64,000 nt of DNA. It comes from Neobacillus cucumis (lineage in GTDB: Bacteria; Bacillota; Bacilli; Bacillales; Cytobacillaceae). Positions 1 to 11,790 of this stretch are shown here, piece after piece. The notes beneath the pieces are model-generated. The model did not search any database. It saw nothing but the letters and a program-made list of their open reading frames with translations, and was not told where the DNA came from. The stretch covers positions 1 through 64,000 of the forward strand of contig NZ_PGVE01000078.1 of assembly GCF_002860255.1 (NCBI RefSeq), in the 5' to 3' direction. The translations under genes and the position numbers were made by a program. How positions within the stretch are numbered: position 1 is the stretch's first letter; every line of letters begins with the position of its first letter.

Positions 1-60
1 AGAAATGAATATTATTGTTTGTTGACGTTTTTGTTTGTTTAGTTTTCAAAGAACAACCTA
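1..60 (-). promoter_or_regulatory. rRNA operon leader (16S upstream spacer), cut by window edge
   Basis: Read on the minus strand, this stretch contains TTGTTCTTTGAAAACTAAAC (about 39-58). That is the hallmark of Bacillus rRNA leaders just upstream of 16S, linked to antitermination and processing. It lies directly downstream of a strong promoter and points off the left edge. In Bacillus an rRNA operon normally follows gyrA, which fits. The 16S gene itself is not in the window. Confidence 0.75.
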
Positions 61-81
61 TCGCCCCGAAGCGACTTAATT

Positions 82-110
82 AATATACCATCTATATAAA
101 TTTAAGTCAA
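82..110 (-). promoter_or_regulatory. rRNA operon promoter
   Basis: On the minus strand a -35 TTGACT (105-110) is followed by a 17-bp spacer and a -10 TATATT (82-87). The rRNA-type leader lies immediately downstream. Strong near-consensus spacing and the leader motif together identify it as the promoter of the off-edge rRNA operon. Confidence 0.75.
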
Positions 111-170
111 CAATATATTTGAATTTTTTACGATTGTTTTTATTAAAACTAGAATGGTTTAGCACATAAT

Positions 171-199
171 AAAAAGGAGCACATGATATGCTCCCTTTT
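171..199 (-). terminator. gyrA intrinsic terminator
   Basis: On the minus strand, GGGAGCA and TGCTCC form a stem around a short loop, followed by a run of T, just after the gyrA stop. It separates gyrA from the downstream rRNA promoter. Confidence 0.75.
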
Positions 200-206
200 A
201 TCTTAA

Positions 207-2732
207 TTATTCTTCATCTTCAGGCAGGTTATCTACTTGGATTTCATTATCTAAGTCAATAACTTCAGAATCGTTTTCTGGCAGTTGCTCTTCTTCCTCT
301 TCCTTTTCTACCTTTGCAACAGTTGCAACATACTCATTTTCACTTTCTCTTAAACTGATCAGTTTAACACCTTGTGTATTTCGTCCCATTTGGGAAATAC
401 CCGCAACATCTATCCGGATGAGAACACCTCCGGTTGTGATAAGCATAAGATCTTCTTCACCAGTTACAGCTCTCATGGATACTAGATTACCGTTTTTCTC
501 TGTCACATGGCAGGTCTTAATACCTTTACCGCCACGGCCTTGAATACGATATTCTGATGACGGTGTACGTTTGCCATAACCATTTTTCGTAACAATTAGA
601 ATATCATTATTTTCTCCTAATACTTCCATGCCTACAACTTCGTCATCCGGATCAAGGGTAATTCCTTTAACCCCTGTTGCAGTACGCCCCATTGAACGAA
701 CGTCAGTTTCAGGGAAGTGGATTAGCATACCTTTTTTTGTCCCAATAATGATATGCTTGTTCCCATCTGTTAAACGAACTGAAATCAGTTCATCACCTTC
801 ACGCAGGCTTAAGGCAATTAATCCATTGTTACGGATATGAGCAAAGGAGGACAGTGGTGAACGCTTTGAGACCCCTTCTTTTGTTGTGAAGAACAAGAAC
901 CAATCATCCACAAATTCCTGAACTGGGATAATTGCATTAATCCATTCGCCTTTTTCAATTTCAAGAAGGTTAATAATTGGAATACCCTTCGCAGTCCGGC
1001 TGTATTCCGGAATATCATAACCCTTAGAACGATAGACCTTACCTTTATTGGTAAAGAATAAAATCGTATCATGGGTAGACGTTGTGATTAAATGTTCAAC
1101 AAAGTCATCCTCATTTGTTCCCATTCCTTGTATACCTCGTCCACCACGTCTTTGTGCACGATAAGTAGATACAGGCAGGCGCTTAATATAACCATTATGG
1201 GTTAGAGAGATAACAATATTTTCTTGAGGAATTAGATCCTCATCCTCAATATTTTCAATCCCACCCATAACAATTTCTGTCCGGCGCTTATCATTAAAGC
1301 GTTCCTTAATTTCAAGTAATTCTTCACGGATAATATCCAGAATTTTCTCTTCATTAGCTAATATTGCTTTTAATTCCGCGATAAGCTTCATTAAACTTTG
1401 GAATTCTTCCTCAATTTTCTCTCTTTCTAATCCAGTTAAACGCTGCAAGCGCATATCAAGGATAGCCTGAGCCTGCTTTTCAGAAAGATTAAATTGTGTC
1501 ATTAAGCCTTCACGGGCAATATCGGTTGTACGCGAGCTGCGAATTAAGGTAATAACGGCATCTAAATTATCAAGTGCAATTCTTAATCCCTCTAAAATAT
1601 GTGCGCGTGCTTCTGCTTTATTTAATTCAAACTGCGTTCTTCGGCGAATGACTACTTTTTGATGATCTAAGTAGTATACTAAGCACTGCTTTAGGCTTAA
1701 AACTTTTGGTTGTCCATCTACAAGTGCCAACGTGTTAATACCAAAGCTAGTTTGAAGTGCTGTTTGTTTGTATAAATTATTCAAAAGGACATTGGCGTTT
1801 GCATCTTTCCGCACTTCAATGACAATACGCATCCCTCGGCGGTCTGATTCATCTCGTAAGTCAGTGATGCCCTCAATTTTTTTATCGCGGGCTAATTCAG
1901 CAATTTTTTCAATCAATTTCGCTTTATTTACTTGGTACGGAAGCTCGTTAACAATGATAACTTCTTTACCGTTAGATTTTTGTTCAATCTCTACCTTAGC
2001 TCGAACAGTAATAGATCCTCGGCCTGTTTCATATGCTTTCCTAATTCCACTACGGCCGATAATGATACCACCTGTTGGAAAATCTGGTCCAGGTATAATT
2101 TCCATCAACTCTTGAGTAGTGATTTCTGGGACTCGGCTTACCGCCAAAACTCCATCAATGACTTCACCTAATTGATGAGGCGGGATATTCGTTGCCATCC
2201 CTACCGCAATCCCTGTTGTCCCATTTACTAAAAGGTTAGGGAAACGTGCCGGTAAAACAGCCGGCTCTCTTTCCTCACCATCATAGTTATCTTGATAATC
2301 GATAGTATCTTTATTAATATCCCTTAATAACTCCATTGAAATCTTGGACATTCTTGACTCTGTATAACGCATAGCAGCTGCCGCATCACCGTCAACAGAA
2401 CCAAAGTTCCCGTGACCATCTACAAGCATATAACGGTAGTTAAAATCCTGCGCCATCCTAACCATGGTTTCGTAAACAGCAGAATCACCATGCGGATGAT
2501 ATTTACCGATTACGTCCCCAACGATACGGGCAGATTTTTTATATGGTTTATCTGCATGGATGCCAAGGTCATGCATGGCGTATAAAATACGTCGATGAAC
2601 TGGTTTTAAGCCATCCCGAACATCCGGGAGGGCACGAGAAACAATAACACTCATTGCATAGTCAAGGAAAGAAGTTTTCATCTCTTGACTAATATTAATC
2701 TCTTTTATTTGAGAACTTGGTGTTTCAGCCAT
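207..2732 (-). CDS. gyrA: DNA gyrase subunit A
   Basis: GyrA (841 aa) carries out the DNA breakage-reunion step of the A2B2 gyrase, which introduces negative supercoils. The catalytic tyrosine is Y123 in AAMRYTES. The quinolone-determining region reads [10 protein letters not shown] with Ser84 and Glu88, the wild-type-like sensitive residues. The C-terminal beta-pinwheel contains the GyrA-box QRRGGRG, and the protein ends in a very acidic tail. The ATG at 2732 is preceded by AGGAGG at a good distance. It follows gyrB with an 89-bp gap that contains a weak hairpin. Length and motifs are normal for Bacillaceae. Confidence 0.98.
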   Translation of the reverse strand: MAETPSSQIKEINISQEMKTSFLDYAMSVIVSRALPDVRDGLKPVHRRILYAMHDLGIHADKPYKKSARIVGDVIGKYHPHGDSAVYETMVRMAQDFNYRYMLVDGHGNFGSVDGDAAAAMRYTESRMSKISMELLRDINKDTIDYQDNYDGEEREPAVLPARFPNLLVNGTTGIAVGMATNIPPHQLGEVIDGVLAVSRVPEITTQELMEIIPGPDFPTGGIIIGRSGIRKAYETGRGSITVRAKVEIEQKSNGKEVIIVNELPYQVNKAKLIEKIAELARDKKIEGITDLRDESDRRGMRIVIEVRKDANANVLLNNLYKQTALQTSFGINTLALVDGQPKVLSLKQCLVYYLDHQKVVIRRRTQFELNKAEARAHILEGLRIALDNLDAVITLIRSSRTTDIAREGLMTQFNLSEKQAQAILDMRLQRLTGLEREKIEEEFQSLMKLIAELKAILANEEKILDIIREELLEIKERFNDKRRTEIVMGGIENIEDEDLIPQENIVISLTHNGYIKRLPVSTYRAQRRGGRGIQGMGTNEDDFVEHLITTSTHDTILFFTNKGKVYRSKGYDIPEYSRTAKGIPIINLLEIEKGEWINAIIPVQEFVDDWFLFFTTKEGVSKRSPLSSFAHIRNNGLIALSLREGDELISVRLTDGNKHIIIGTKKGMLIHFPETDVRSMGRTATGVKGITLDPDDEVVGMEVLGENNDILIVTKNGYGKRTPSSEYRIQGRGGKGIKTCHVTEKNGNLVSMRAVTGEEDLMLITTGGVLIRIDVAGISQMGRNTQGVKLISLRESENEYVATVAKVEKEEEEEQLPENDSEVIDLDNEIQVDNLPEDEE

Positions 2733-2772
2733 ATTTGGTACCTCCTATTGGATCACCCTACAACCTATGTAA

Positions 2773-2802
2773 AAGAAAAAGGAGGATAGCGGTTAATCCT
2801 CT
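2773..2802 (-). terminator. possible attenuator between gyrB and gyrA
   Basis: On the minus strand GAGGAT pairs with ATCCTC (2796-2801 and 2782-2787) around an 8-nt loop, followed by CTTTTTCTTTT. The stem is only 6 bp, so it may terminate only part of gyrB transcription before gyrA. Confidence 0.45.
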
Positions 2803-2821
2803 ACCCCTTATTCAATACTAG

Positions 2822-4756
<1,935 letters not shown>

Positions 4757-4804
4757 TCACCTGCACCTTCTGACAAAAATATCTCTAAACAATAAAAATT
4801 GATA

Positions 4805-5053
4805 TTAAAATTCATGTATATTCATTTGATTTGAACGTTTTTTTAATGTTCCTGAAGCAATAGGGGATAAATAAACCTTCTCACACGTAATAATGATTGA
4901 TTTATAGGGGTTTTTAGTTAAGTTAATAACTCTTTCACTTTGACGTTTTAAATACTCTTCCACCAATGATGATTGATTTGCACTTTCTTTATCTAATATC
5001 GAAATAATATCTTTTGCCCTAATATTTAAATCTTCCCCGATGTGAATATACAT
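4805..5053 (-). CDS. remB: extracellular matrix regulator RemB (DUF370)
   Basis: This 82-aa protein belongs to the RemB/YaaB family found between recF and gyrB in Bacillus. In B. subtilis Rem proteins influence biofilm-matrix gene expression; the DNA-binding role is best shown for the paralogue RemA. It starts MYIHIGED and contains the family segment SGTLKKRS. A GAGGTGG ribosome site precedes the ATG at 5053, only 9 bp after the recF stop, so it is translated in the recF-gyrB operon. The sequence is more diverged than its neighbours. Confidence 0.88.
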   Translation of the reverse strand: MYIHIGEDLNIRAKDIISILDKESANQSSLVEEYLKRQSERVINLTKNPYKSIIITCEKVYLSPIASGTLKKRSNQMNIHEF

Positions 5054-5062
5054 TGGCCCACC

Positions 5063-6181
5063 TCAATTAACCTTCTTTATGGTGCCTGCCTGCACAATAT
5101 AGGTTGAAGCATCTTTTAAGGTCTGATGATCGATTCCTTCCACACTTGTCGTTGTTACGAATGTCTGAACTTTCCCTTGAATGGTATTGAGCAAATGGGA
5201 TTGCCTGTAATCATCTAATTCGGATAAAACATCATCAAGCAAAAGAATTGGATATTCACCAATTTCACTATGAATTAATTCTATTTCAGCAAGTTTAACA
5301 GATAGTGCAGTTGTTCGCTGCTGCCCCTGGGAGCCATAGGTTTGAACATCCCTTCCATTAACGAAAAACAATAAGTCGTCACGATGGGGGCCAAACAAAG
5401 TCGTACCTCGTTCTATTTCCCGTCCCCTCACTTTAGAAAACTTTTCCTGAAAGCTTTCTATCATTTTCGACAAATCTTGTTCTTCTAATACCTCTACTGA
5501 AGGTTTATACGTAATTTCAAGGGTTTCTAAACCTCTTGAAATTCCTTGATGAATAGGTTTAGCCCAATTTTCAAGTAATCTCAGGAATTCAAATCTTTTT
5601 TTAACGACTTTTACAGCCATTTCTATGAATTGCTCTGTTAAGACTTCGAGCATGGCTGGGTCGCTTTGCTTCTTGATTTGTATCATTTTTAAATAATGAT
5701 TGCGTTGTTGAAGTATTTTTTGGTACTGACTCATATCATGTAAATAAATTGGCGAAACCTGGCCAATTTCCATATCAATAAACCGTCTTCGGACCTGAGG
5801 GCTGCCTTTAACAATATTTAAATCCTCCGGTGCAAACATGACTACATTCAAGTTTCCAACATATTGACTTAATTTTTGCTGCTCAATATGATTGCACTTT
5901 GCCTTTTTTCCTTTTTTGGAAATAACCAGCTGTAAGGGCAGGGAGCTGTGTAGTTTTTGAACCCTACCCTCTATTTTAGCATACTCCTGGTCCCAGCGAA
6001 TAAGTTCTTTGTCATTCGAAGTTCGGTGGGATTTCGCCATTGCTAAAACATAAATGGATTCCATGACATTCGTTTTTCCTTGGGCATTTTCTCCCAAAAT
6101 AACATTTACTTTATTTTCAAACTCAACAAATAACTCGTCATAGTTTCGATAATCTTTAAGTGCTAATTTTTCTATATACAT
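5063..6181 (-). CDS. recF: DNA replication/repair protein RecF
   Basis: RecF (372 aa) is an SMC-like ABC ATPase that helps load RecA at gaps. The Walker A motif is GENAQGKT at residues 30-37, the signature area is around [10 protein letters not shown], and Walker B is [11 protein letters not shown] near residue 320. The start at 6181 lies 18 bp after the rlbA stop. It belongs to the dnaA-dnaN-rlbA-recF-remB-gyrB gene string. Length and motifs are typical. Confidence 0.97.
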   Translation of the reverse strand: MYIEKLALKDYRNYDELFVEFENKVNVILGENAQGKTNVMESIYVLAMAKSHRTSNDKELIRWDQEYAKIEGRVQKLHSSLPLQLVISKKGKKAKCNHIEQQKLSQYVGNLNVVMFAPEDLNIVKGSPQVRRRFIDMEIGQVSPIYLHDMSQYQKILQQRNHYLKMIQIKKQSDPAMLEVLTEQFIEMAVKVVKKRFEFLRLLENWAKPIHQGISRGLETLEITYKPSVEVLEEQDLSKMIESFQEKFSKVRGREIERGTTLFGPHRDDLLFFVNGRDVQTYGSQGQQRTTALSVKLAEIELIHSEIGEYPILLLDDVLSELDDYRQSHLLNTIQGKVQTFVTTTSVEGIDHQTLKDASTYIVQAGTIKKVN

Positions 6182-6199
6182 GGTAACAACATCCTTTAG

Positions 6200-6415
6200 C
6201 TACTCGCTAATCACAAATTCTCCAAAACCTGCTATCTGGACTTTGTCACCAACGCGAAGCTTTCTTCCTCGTCTTTGGTCTTGCTCACCATTAATGAATA
6301 TCTCATGTTCACTTAAAAACCATTTCGCCATACCGCCTGTTTGGATCACATCGGCCAGCTTTAAAAATTGTCCCAATGTAATATACTCGGTATTCAATTT
6401 AATTTTTTCAGGCAT
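6200..6415 (-). CDS. yaaA: S4 domain RNA-binding protein RlbA/YaaA
   Basis: This 71-aa protein is a single S4-type RNA-binding module (KLADVIQTGGMAKWFL, then RRGRKLRVGDKVQ). It is conserved between dnaN and recF and implicated in ribosome biology in Bacillus. The frame stays open further upstream to 6523, but that part lies inside the 167-bp repeat at 6434-6600. The start MPEKIK at 6415 matches the family's 71-aa length and has a GAGGATG ribosome site. The dnaN-rlbA gap is unusually long because of the repeat. Confidence 0.9.
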   Translation of the reverse strand: MPEKIKLNTEYITLGQFLKLADVIQTGGMAKWFLSEHEIFINGEQDQRRGRKLRVGDKVQIAGFGEFVISE

Positions 6416-6433
6416 CTTTTCATCCTCATTTCT

Positions 6434-6600
6434 AAGGGCTATTTTCGCATATATTGTTGTGTGCCATATATTTTCATCAACCCGTATAATTAGTTGCATC
6501 GTGGCATCTTTTCGTAAGAACATTTGCGAAAATTGCCTAGAAACTTAGTAAATGCCCCTTATTAAGTCCAAGAGCAACAAAAGTTTACGAAAAGAGCCTT
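6434..6600. repeat. MITE-like 167-bp dispersed element, copy 1
   Basis: The ends are imperfect inverted repeats of about 25 bp: AAGGGCTATTTTCGCATAT on the left, and the complement of TTTACGAAAAGAGCCTT on the right. The interior contains GCATCGTGGCATCTTTTCGT. A second copy of the same 167-bp length lies at 23057-23223 with the same ends and core. TCT flanks both sides, a possible 3-bp target duplication. There is no coding potential of its own. It sits between rlbA and dnaN. Confidence 0.75.
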
Positions 6601-6711
6601 TCTAAAAATGGTTCCAATACTTTATTTTACTAAAAAAATTTGCTGGATACAAAGGAAACTCAAAAAAAATAAAAGCGGAGGGCTGTGTTTTGCTGCAGTG
6701 AACGAATTCAT

Positions 6712-6742
6712 ACATAAAGAAAGCCACCAGTAGTATGGTGGC
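6712..6742 (-). terminator. terminator after dnaN
   Basis: On the minus strand GCCACCA and TGGTGGC form a perfect 7-bp stem with a 6-nt loop, followed by TTTCTTT, right after the dnaN stop. It would separate dnaN from rlbA-recF. Positions 6601-6711 show nothing further that I recognise. Confidence 0.65.
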
Positions 6743-6765
6743 ATATAGGTTCTAATTAGCGTTAA

Positions 6766-7902
6766 TTAATAGGTCCTGACGGGTAAAATAAGCTGCAAAA
6801 TAGATTCATCATGTAATGGTCTAATAACAAACGGACGCATTGCACCTGTGAAGTTAACTTTAATATCTGTACCTTCCAATGCTTTAAGGGCATCCATCAT
6901 ATATTTTGCACTGAAAGAAATTTTCAAATCCTCACCATCAATAGCCTGGCTTTGAATTTCTTCCACTACCTTCCCGATTTCCGGTGTATTGGATGAAATT
7001 TCAATTGTTCCTCCCTCAATAGTGGACAATTTAACCACATTATTTCTTCCTTCACGTGCTAAGAGAGAAGCTCGATCAATGGCCTGTAGGAATTCTTTTG
7101 TATTGACCGTTACATCTGTTTTACTTTCATTTGGAATCAATCTAGACGTATCAGGATAGTTTCCATCTAAAAGTCTTGAGAAAAATAATAAGTGTTTAGC
7201 CTTAAATAAGATTTGATTTTCTGTTATGACAATATCAATTAACTCATTAGAATCATCAATAATTTTACTTAACTCATTCAAGCTCTTTCCAGGAATGACG
7301 ACATTATAGTTTTCTTGATTTTCAGTTTCAATCTTAGCCTTTCTAAGAGCAAGACGATGGCTGTCTGTTGCAATACAGGTTAGTTCCTCATTTTCAATAC
7401 GCCAGTTTACACCTGTCAAGATGGGGCGTGTTTCTGAGGTGGACACAGCAAAATGTGTTTGGCGAATCATTGCTTTTAATAGATCTGTTGCTATATGAAA
7501 TTTATTATTTTCTTCAATTTGCGGAAGGTGTGGATATTCCTCAGCATCAAGACCGTTTAGGTTAAACTCAGACTTACCAGAACGGATAACGGTTTGTAAT
7601 GACCCTAAAACCTCTATTTCAACTGTATCGGTTGGAAGCTTCTTAACAATTTCGCTAAAGAATTTAGCTTGGAGGACAATTGCACCTGTTTGCTTAATTT
7701 CAACAATTTCATTTCCAGCTTCCTCTTTAGGAATAAATGATTCGATAGATATATCTGAATCACTTCCTGTTAAAGTAACTCCTTCAGTAGTTGCTGCGAT
7801 TTTGATTCCCGTTAAGATAGGTATAGTTGTTCTAGATGTGACAGCTTTCATTACATCTTGAACACTTTGAACTAAGCGGTCCCGCTGGATGATAAATTTC
7901 AT
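6766..7902 (-). CDS. dnaN: DNA polymerase III beta sliding clamp
   Basis: DnaN (378 aa) forms the ring-shaped homodimer that tethers polymerase to DNA. The three clamp folds are visible by length. Conserved features include the N-terminal MKFIIQRDRL, the internal RPILTGVNW and TDSHRLALRK, and the C-terminal LPVRTY that forms part of the partner-binding pocket region. The ATG at 7902 lies next to the origin unwinding region. Downstream comes a terminator and a MITE before rlbA. Confidence 0.98.
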   Translation of the reverse strand: MKFIIQRDRLVQSVQDVMKAVTSRTTIPILTGIKIAATTEGVTLTGSDSDISIESFIPKEEAGNEIVEIKQTGAIVLQAKFFSEIVKKLPTDTVEIEVLGSLQTVIRSGKSEFNLNGLDAEEYPHLPQIEENNKFHIATDLLKAMIRQTHFAVSTSETRPILTGVNWRIENEELTCIATDSHRLALRKAKIETENQENYNVVIPGKSLNELSKIIDDSNELIDIVITENQILFKAKHLLFFSRLLDGNYPDTSRLIPNESKTDVTVNTKEFLQAIDRASLLAREGRNNVVKLSTIEGGTIEISSNTPEIGKVVEEIQSQAIDGEDLKISFSAKYMMDALKALEGTDIKVNFTGAMRPFVIRPLHDESILQLILPVRTY

Positions 7903-7924
7903 CGCATTTAATCCTCCGTTTTAT

Positions 7925-8082
7925 GCATATTTTTATTGCAGTTACATATAATAATATTTTTTATAAAAATCGTAGAAGTACTAGTAGGGCTTGTTAGTAT
8001 GTGGATAACTCGGATTTTCAATAGAAACACAGCCTATCCACATGTGGACAGACTGTGTATAGATTCTAAGAAGTTATTCACA
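7925..8082. other. oriC unwinding region: DUE, DnaA-trio and DnaA-boxes (incC side)
   Basis: In the dnaA-dnaN gap, a perfect DnaA-box (TTATCCACA, minus strand, 8000-8008) is followed in the dnaA direction by a GC patch. A DnaA-trio array then occupies 7973-7987 (3'-GAT GAT CAT GAA GAT on the plus strand), and a very AT-rich stretch covers 7925-7972. Further boxes are CTATCCACA (8034-8042) and TTATTCACA (8074-8082). The order box, GC patch, trios, AT tract is that of the B. subtilis basal unwinding system. Confidence 0.88.
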
Positions 8083-8130
8083 GTTTTAACAAAAAAATAA
8101 TAGGAACAATTTAATATCATTGATCCATTT

Positions 8131-9477
8131 TTATATTTTTAATAACTCATGCAGCTCTTTCATCTGCTTTTGCAGAGTGGAATCAGTTTGCATGAGTTTT
8201 GATATTTTTTCATGCGCGTGAATGACGGTTGTATGGTCACGTCCACCGAACTCTTCTCCTATTTTTGGCAAGGAGTAATCAGTTAATTCACGTGATAGAT
8301 ACATCGCAATTTGCCGCGGGAAAGCAACAGACTTTGTCCGCTTTTTTGCTTTAAAATCCTCAAGTTTAATACTAAAATGCTCGCCTACAACTTTTTGAAT
8401 TTCATGAATAGTTATCACTTTCGGCTTAGAACTTGGGATGATATCCTTTAATGCTTCTGCCGCAAGATCGGCATTAATATCCTTATTGATTAAAGAAGAG
8501 TAAGCCACCACACGGATGAGCGCTCCTTCAAGCTCACGGATGTTGGAATCAATTTGATTCGCAATATAAAGCATAACTTCATTTGGTATATCTAAACCTT
8601 CCGCCTTTGCCTTTTTGCGGAGAATGGCAATTCTTGTCTCTAAATCAGGCGGAGTGATGTCCGTGATCAACCCCCACTCAAATCGTGAACGCAGCCGGTC
8701 CTCAAGCGTAGGAATTTCTCGTGGCGGGCGGTCACTTGAGATAATAATCTGTTTACTTTCCTCATGCAGGGCATTGAAGGTATGGAAAAATTCTTCCTGG
8801 GTTGATTCTTTTCCGGCCAAAAACTGAATATCATCAATAAGTAAGATATCAACATTTCGATATTTATTGCGGAAACTTTCAGCCTTATTGTCGCGAATGG
8901 AGTTAATAAACTCATTCGTAAATTTTTCTGATGATAAATAAACTACTTTTGCAGCTGGATTATGATCTAAGACATAATGGCCAATAGCGTGCATTAAGTG
9001 TGTTTTTCCGAGTCCAACACCGCCATAGATAAATAAGGGATTGTAAGCTTTAGCTGGTGCTTCAGCCACAGCAAGTGATGCAGCATGTGCAAAGCGGTTG
9101 CCTGATCCAATAACAAATGTATCAAATGTATATTTCTGATTTAAGATGCCCTGCGGAAATTCGACATGTTCATCATCTTTTTTCACCTTTTTAGGCGGCA
9201 GCTGTACTTCATTATCAGCTTCATTTTGGTTTTGCGGAATTATAAACTTTACAGATAGCTCTTCACCCGTAATTTCATACAAAATTCCTGAGATCAACTG
9301 AGAATACCGCTCTTCAAGCCAGTCACGTGCAAATTCATTTGGAGCCGTAATCACCAGGAGATTTCCCTGTAGGGAATGGGCCTTCGTAGACTTTAGCCAG
9401 GTATCAAAGCTAGGCTTGCTTATCTTTTTCTCGATATTGGCCAGCGCTGCATTCCAAAGATCCGCAATATTTTCCAA
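8131..9477 (-). CDS. dnaA: chromosomal replication initiator DnaA
   Basis: DnaA (448 aa) binds DnaA-boxes and opens the origin. Domain I is residues 1-80, followed by a short charged linker (about 85-108). The AAA+ domain has Walker [10 protein letters not shown] at 152-160 and Walker [10 protein letters not shown] near 212. The C-terminal box-binding domain contains [15 protein letters not shown]. The start codon is TTG at 9477, supported by the conserved MENI N-terminus and GGAGGG seven bases upstream; no better ATG exists. Boxes on both sides suggest autoregulation. Confidence 0.98.
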   Translation of the reverse strand: MENIADLWNAALANIEKKISKPSFDTWLKSTKAHSLQGNLLVITAPNEFARDWLEERYSQLISGILYEITGEELSVKFIIPQNQNEADNEVQLPPKKVKKDDEHVEFPQGILNQKYTFDTFVIGSGNRFAHAASLAVAEAPAKAYNPLFIYGGVGLGKTHLMHAIGHYVLDHNPAAKVVYLSSEKFTNEFINSIRDNKAESFRNKYRNVDILLIDDIQFLAGKESTQEEFFHTFNALHEESKQIIISSDRPPREIPTLEDRLRSRFEWGLITDITPPDLETRIAILRKKAKAEGLDIPNEVMLYIANQIDSNIRELEGALIRVVAYSSLINKDINADLAAEALKDIIPSSKPKVITIHEIQKVVGEHFSIKLEDFKAKKRTKSVAFPRQIAMYLSRELTDYSLPKIGEEFGGRDHTTVIHAHEKISKLMQTDSTLQKQMKELHELLKI

Positions 9478-9663
9478 CTACTATCCCTCCTTCTTCTTTT
9501 TTATAAAAACCATTTATCTTAACTGACACTCTCTTTATTACTGTCTAACTCCTAAATATATTTTTAACGGAATAACCACTTAGTCTAATTGTAAGTGTTC
9601 CGTGAAAATAAGGTTTATACCGGCGGTACAACCTATTAATTTATAAATATACGAATCGGTGAA

Positions 9664-9982
9664 TGTGGAAAAACATATAATAAGGAAATAAAGTGGAGTT
9701 TCGACAATATCCACCGCTTGTGGACAAGTTTTTACAGAACGCTTGGATAAACTATCCACATGTTATCCACAATTTGTGGATAACCGATTATCTGTGATGA
9801 AGTTATTCAGAGTGAAAACACAAATATAATAACAAATAATTGCAAGAGGTGCAATGCTTTTTCGTAGTTTATCCACAACTGTCACATTATGTGTATAGAA
9901 ATTGTCCACAAGCTGAAGTTTTGTGTAAAACCTGTCAATATCATGTGTGGATAATAAAAAATATGTCGAAAAATTATCCACA
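9664..9982. other. oriC DnaA-box cluster upstream of dnaA (incAB side)
   Basis: Five perfect DnaA-boxes are visible: TTATCCACA at 9763-9771, 9869-9877 and 9974-9982 on the plus strand, and TGTGGATAA at 9775-9783 and 9946-9954. Single-mismatch boxes lie at 9664-9672, 9752-9760 and 9902-9910. The 756-bp gap between dnaA and rpmH otherwise holds only promoters. I saw no clear dnaA promoter on the minus strand. Confidence 0.92.
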
Positions 9983-10145
9983 GCCTAAAAATAAGGCTGA
10001 AAATATATAGAGAGGTGTCTTTTCAAAAGGGTTTTATTGGAGATCCATTTTGATTCTTGTAAAATGTTCTATAATAGAATTTCTGAGAATGGATGGTCTC
10101 ATTACCGAAAAATATTGGAAATAGAGAATAATCTATAGAGAGTTG

Positions 10146-10175
10146 TTGACAATTGTAAGTAGACGTCTTTATAAT
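10146..10175 (+). promoter_or_regulatory. rpmH promoter
   Basis: A consensus -35 TTGACA (10146-10151) and a -10 TATAAT (10170-10175) are separated by 18 bp. They lie about 60 bp upstream of rpmH and face away from oriC. Confidence 0.85.
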
Positions 10176-10233
10176 AAGTAAGACTGTCAATTAAGTTTTA
10201 ACTTGATAGCTATTCCTCAGGGAGGTGTCATAT

Positions 10234-10368
10234 ATGAAAAGAACATATCAACCAAATAAACGTAAACATAGTAAAGTTCACGGATTCCGCAGTCGTATGA
10301 GCTCAGCAAACGGACGTAAGGTTCTTGCTCGCCGTCGTCAAAAAGGAAGAAAAGTATTATCAGCTTAG
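10234..10368 (+). CDS. rpmH: 50S ribosomal protein L34
   Basis: L34 is the short basic protein of the large ribosomal subunit. The 44 residues begin [20 protein letters not shown] and end KGRKVLSA, which match the Bacillus family from end to end. The ATG at 10234 follows a strong GGGAGGTG site. It is the first gene of the rightward operon next to oriC and precedes rnpA, as in nearly all bacteria. Confidence 0.98.
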   Translation: MKRTYQPNKRKHSKVHGFRSRMSSANGRKVLARRRQKGRKVLSA

Positions 10369-10398
10369 ACCACTGAAACGTCTCAGTGGTCTTTTTTT
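10368..10398 (+). terminator. rpmH terminator or attenuator
   Basis: GACCACTGA and TCAGTGGTC form a 9-bp perfect stem with a 6-nt loop and a seven-T tail, starting at the rpmH stop codon. It would let rpmH be made in excess over rnpA. Confidence 0.85.
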
Positions 10399-10426
10399 CA
10401 ATTGTAGTGGAAGCGCTGTTAAATAA

Positions 10427-10453
10427 GGCGCTGGAGCTGGACAATTCTCAAAG
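10427..10453 (+). repeat. fragment of dispersed GCGCTGGAGCTGG repeat
   Basis: GGCGCTGGAGCTGGACAATT followed by CTCAAAG recurs at about 16180-16204 and, inverted, in the longer copies at 20155 and 21785. This is a short end-fragment of a dispersed intergenic repeat between rpmH and rnpA. Confidence 0.6.
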
Positions 10454-10489
10454 TTTAAGATTTTAATTAAAGATAAAGGAGTTTTTTTT

Positions 10490-10840
10490 ATGAAAAAAGA
10501 ATTCCGAATTAAGAAGAATAACGACTTTCAGGCTGCATTTAAGAGGGGCCGATCCTTTGCGAACCGGCAATTTGTGGTCTATTCATTAGAAAAAGAGGAA
10601 CAAGACTTTTTTCGAATTGGATTATCTGTAAGCAAAAAGCTAGGAAATGCTGTTACTAGAAATAGAATTAAACGATATGTTAGGCAAGCCATTTTGGAAT
10701 TGCAGGACCAGCTGGCATTGGGCAATGATTATGTGATTATTGCTAGAAAACCTGCTTCTGAAATGGACTTTTTTGAAGTGAAGAAGAGCCTTACGCATGT
10801 ACTTAAGGTTGGAAAAGTATTAAAGAAAAACAATTTTTAA
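10490..10840 (+). CDS. rnpA: ribonuclease P protein component
   Basis: RnpA (116 aa) is the protein cofactor of RNase P, which matures tRNA 5' ends. The family signature is present: [11 protein letters not shown] with the basic RNR-type helix, the aromatic-rich N-terminal [19 protein letters not shown], and [15 protein letters not shown]. The ATG at 10490 is preceded by AAAGGAG. Its place between rpmH and spoIIIJ is the conserved one. Confidence 0.97.
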   Translation: MKKEFRIKKNNDFQAAFKRGRSFANRQFVVYSLEKEEQDFFRIGLSVSKKLGNAVTRNRIKRYVRQAILELQDQLALGNDYVIIARKPASEMDFFEVKKSLTHVLKVGKVLKKNNF

Positions 10841-11016
10841 TAAAATTAGTAAAAATAACCTTTAACAATAAAGACAGCTGCTTTATAAAAATGCTAAAAT
10901 GAAAAGCAATAGTACGGAATTTGGACTAGTTCAGGTTAAAATCACCGAATTAGTATAAAAGTGTAATGATTACATATCAAATATTTTTTTAAGTATAGGT
11001 AAGGAGGAAATTTTGG

Positions 11017-11790
11017 TTGAAAAAACGAATATTACTTTCGTTCGGCGTCCTTTCTGTATTCTTATTTTTAACTGGCTGCAGTGAAATTAAAAAGCCGATT
11101 ACATCAGAAAGTACAGGTTTTTGGAATGAATATATTGTTTATCCGTTATCTTGGTTGATAAAAGAAGGAGCTCATTTGCTTGGTGGAAGCTATGGGTTAT
11201 CACTGATCGTGGTAACAATCGTAGTTCGTTTAGCTATCCTTCCGCTTATGATTAAGCAAACAAGGAGTTCTAAAGCTATGCAGGCTTTACAGCCAGAAAT
11301 GAAGGCACTTCGTGAAAAATATAGCTCTAAAGATCAAAAGACACAACAAAAACTGCAGCAAGAAACCATGGCACTCTTTCAAAAACATGGTGTGAACCCA
11401 ATGGCCGGTTGTTTCCCGTTAATCGTGCAAATGCCGATTTTAATTGGTTTTTACCATGCCATCTCAAGAACAAGAGAAATCGCTTCTGATAGTTTCTTAT
11501 GGTTTGACCTGGGTGAAAAGGACCCTTACTATATCTTGCCAATTATCGCTGGAATTACGACTTTTATTCAGCAAAAAATGATGATGGCTGGTCAAGAGCA
11601 AAATCCGCAAATGGCTATGATGCTCTGGATGATGCCAATTATGATTGTTTTCTTTGCGTTTAGTTTCCCTGCAGCCCTTTCATTGTATTGGGTTGTCGGA
11701 AATATATTTATGATAGTTCAAACCTATTTTATTAAAGGACCGGATCTAAAGGCGCGTGCCACCGGTAATGCGGGAGGAGCAAAAAAGTGA
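11017..11790 (+). CDS. spoIIIJ: membrane insertase YidC/SpoIIIJ (lipoprotein)
   Basis: This YidC/Oxa1 family protein (257 aa) inserts membrane proteins and is needed in Bacillus for sigma-G activation in the forespore. Residues 1-21 form a lipoprotein signal ending LTGC, with Cys21 as the lipidation site. Five membrane segments follow, with the conserved NPMAGCFP in the middle. The start is TTG at 11017, nine bases after AAGGAGGA. It overlaps jag by four bases, so the two are translationally coupled. Confidence 0.95.
   Translation: MKKRILLSFGVLSVFLFLTGCSEIKKPITSESTGFWNEYIVYPLSWLIKEGAHLLGGSYGLSLIVVTIVVRLAILPLMIKQTRSSKAMQALQPEMKALREKYSSKDQKTQQKLQQETMALFQKHGVNPMAGCFPLIVQMPILIGFYHAISRTREIASDSFLWFDLGEKDPYYILPIIAGITTFIQQKMMMAGQEQNPQMAMMLWMMPIMIVFFAFSFPAALSLYWVVGNIFMIVQTYFIKGPDLKARATGNAGGAKK

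Noticed and set aside
6416-6523. N-terminal extension of the S4 protein upstream of MPEKIK
   Set aside because: It mainly translates the MITE-like repeat (6434-6600); the 71-aa form matches the family.
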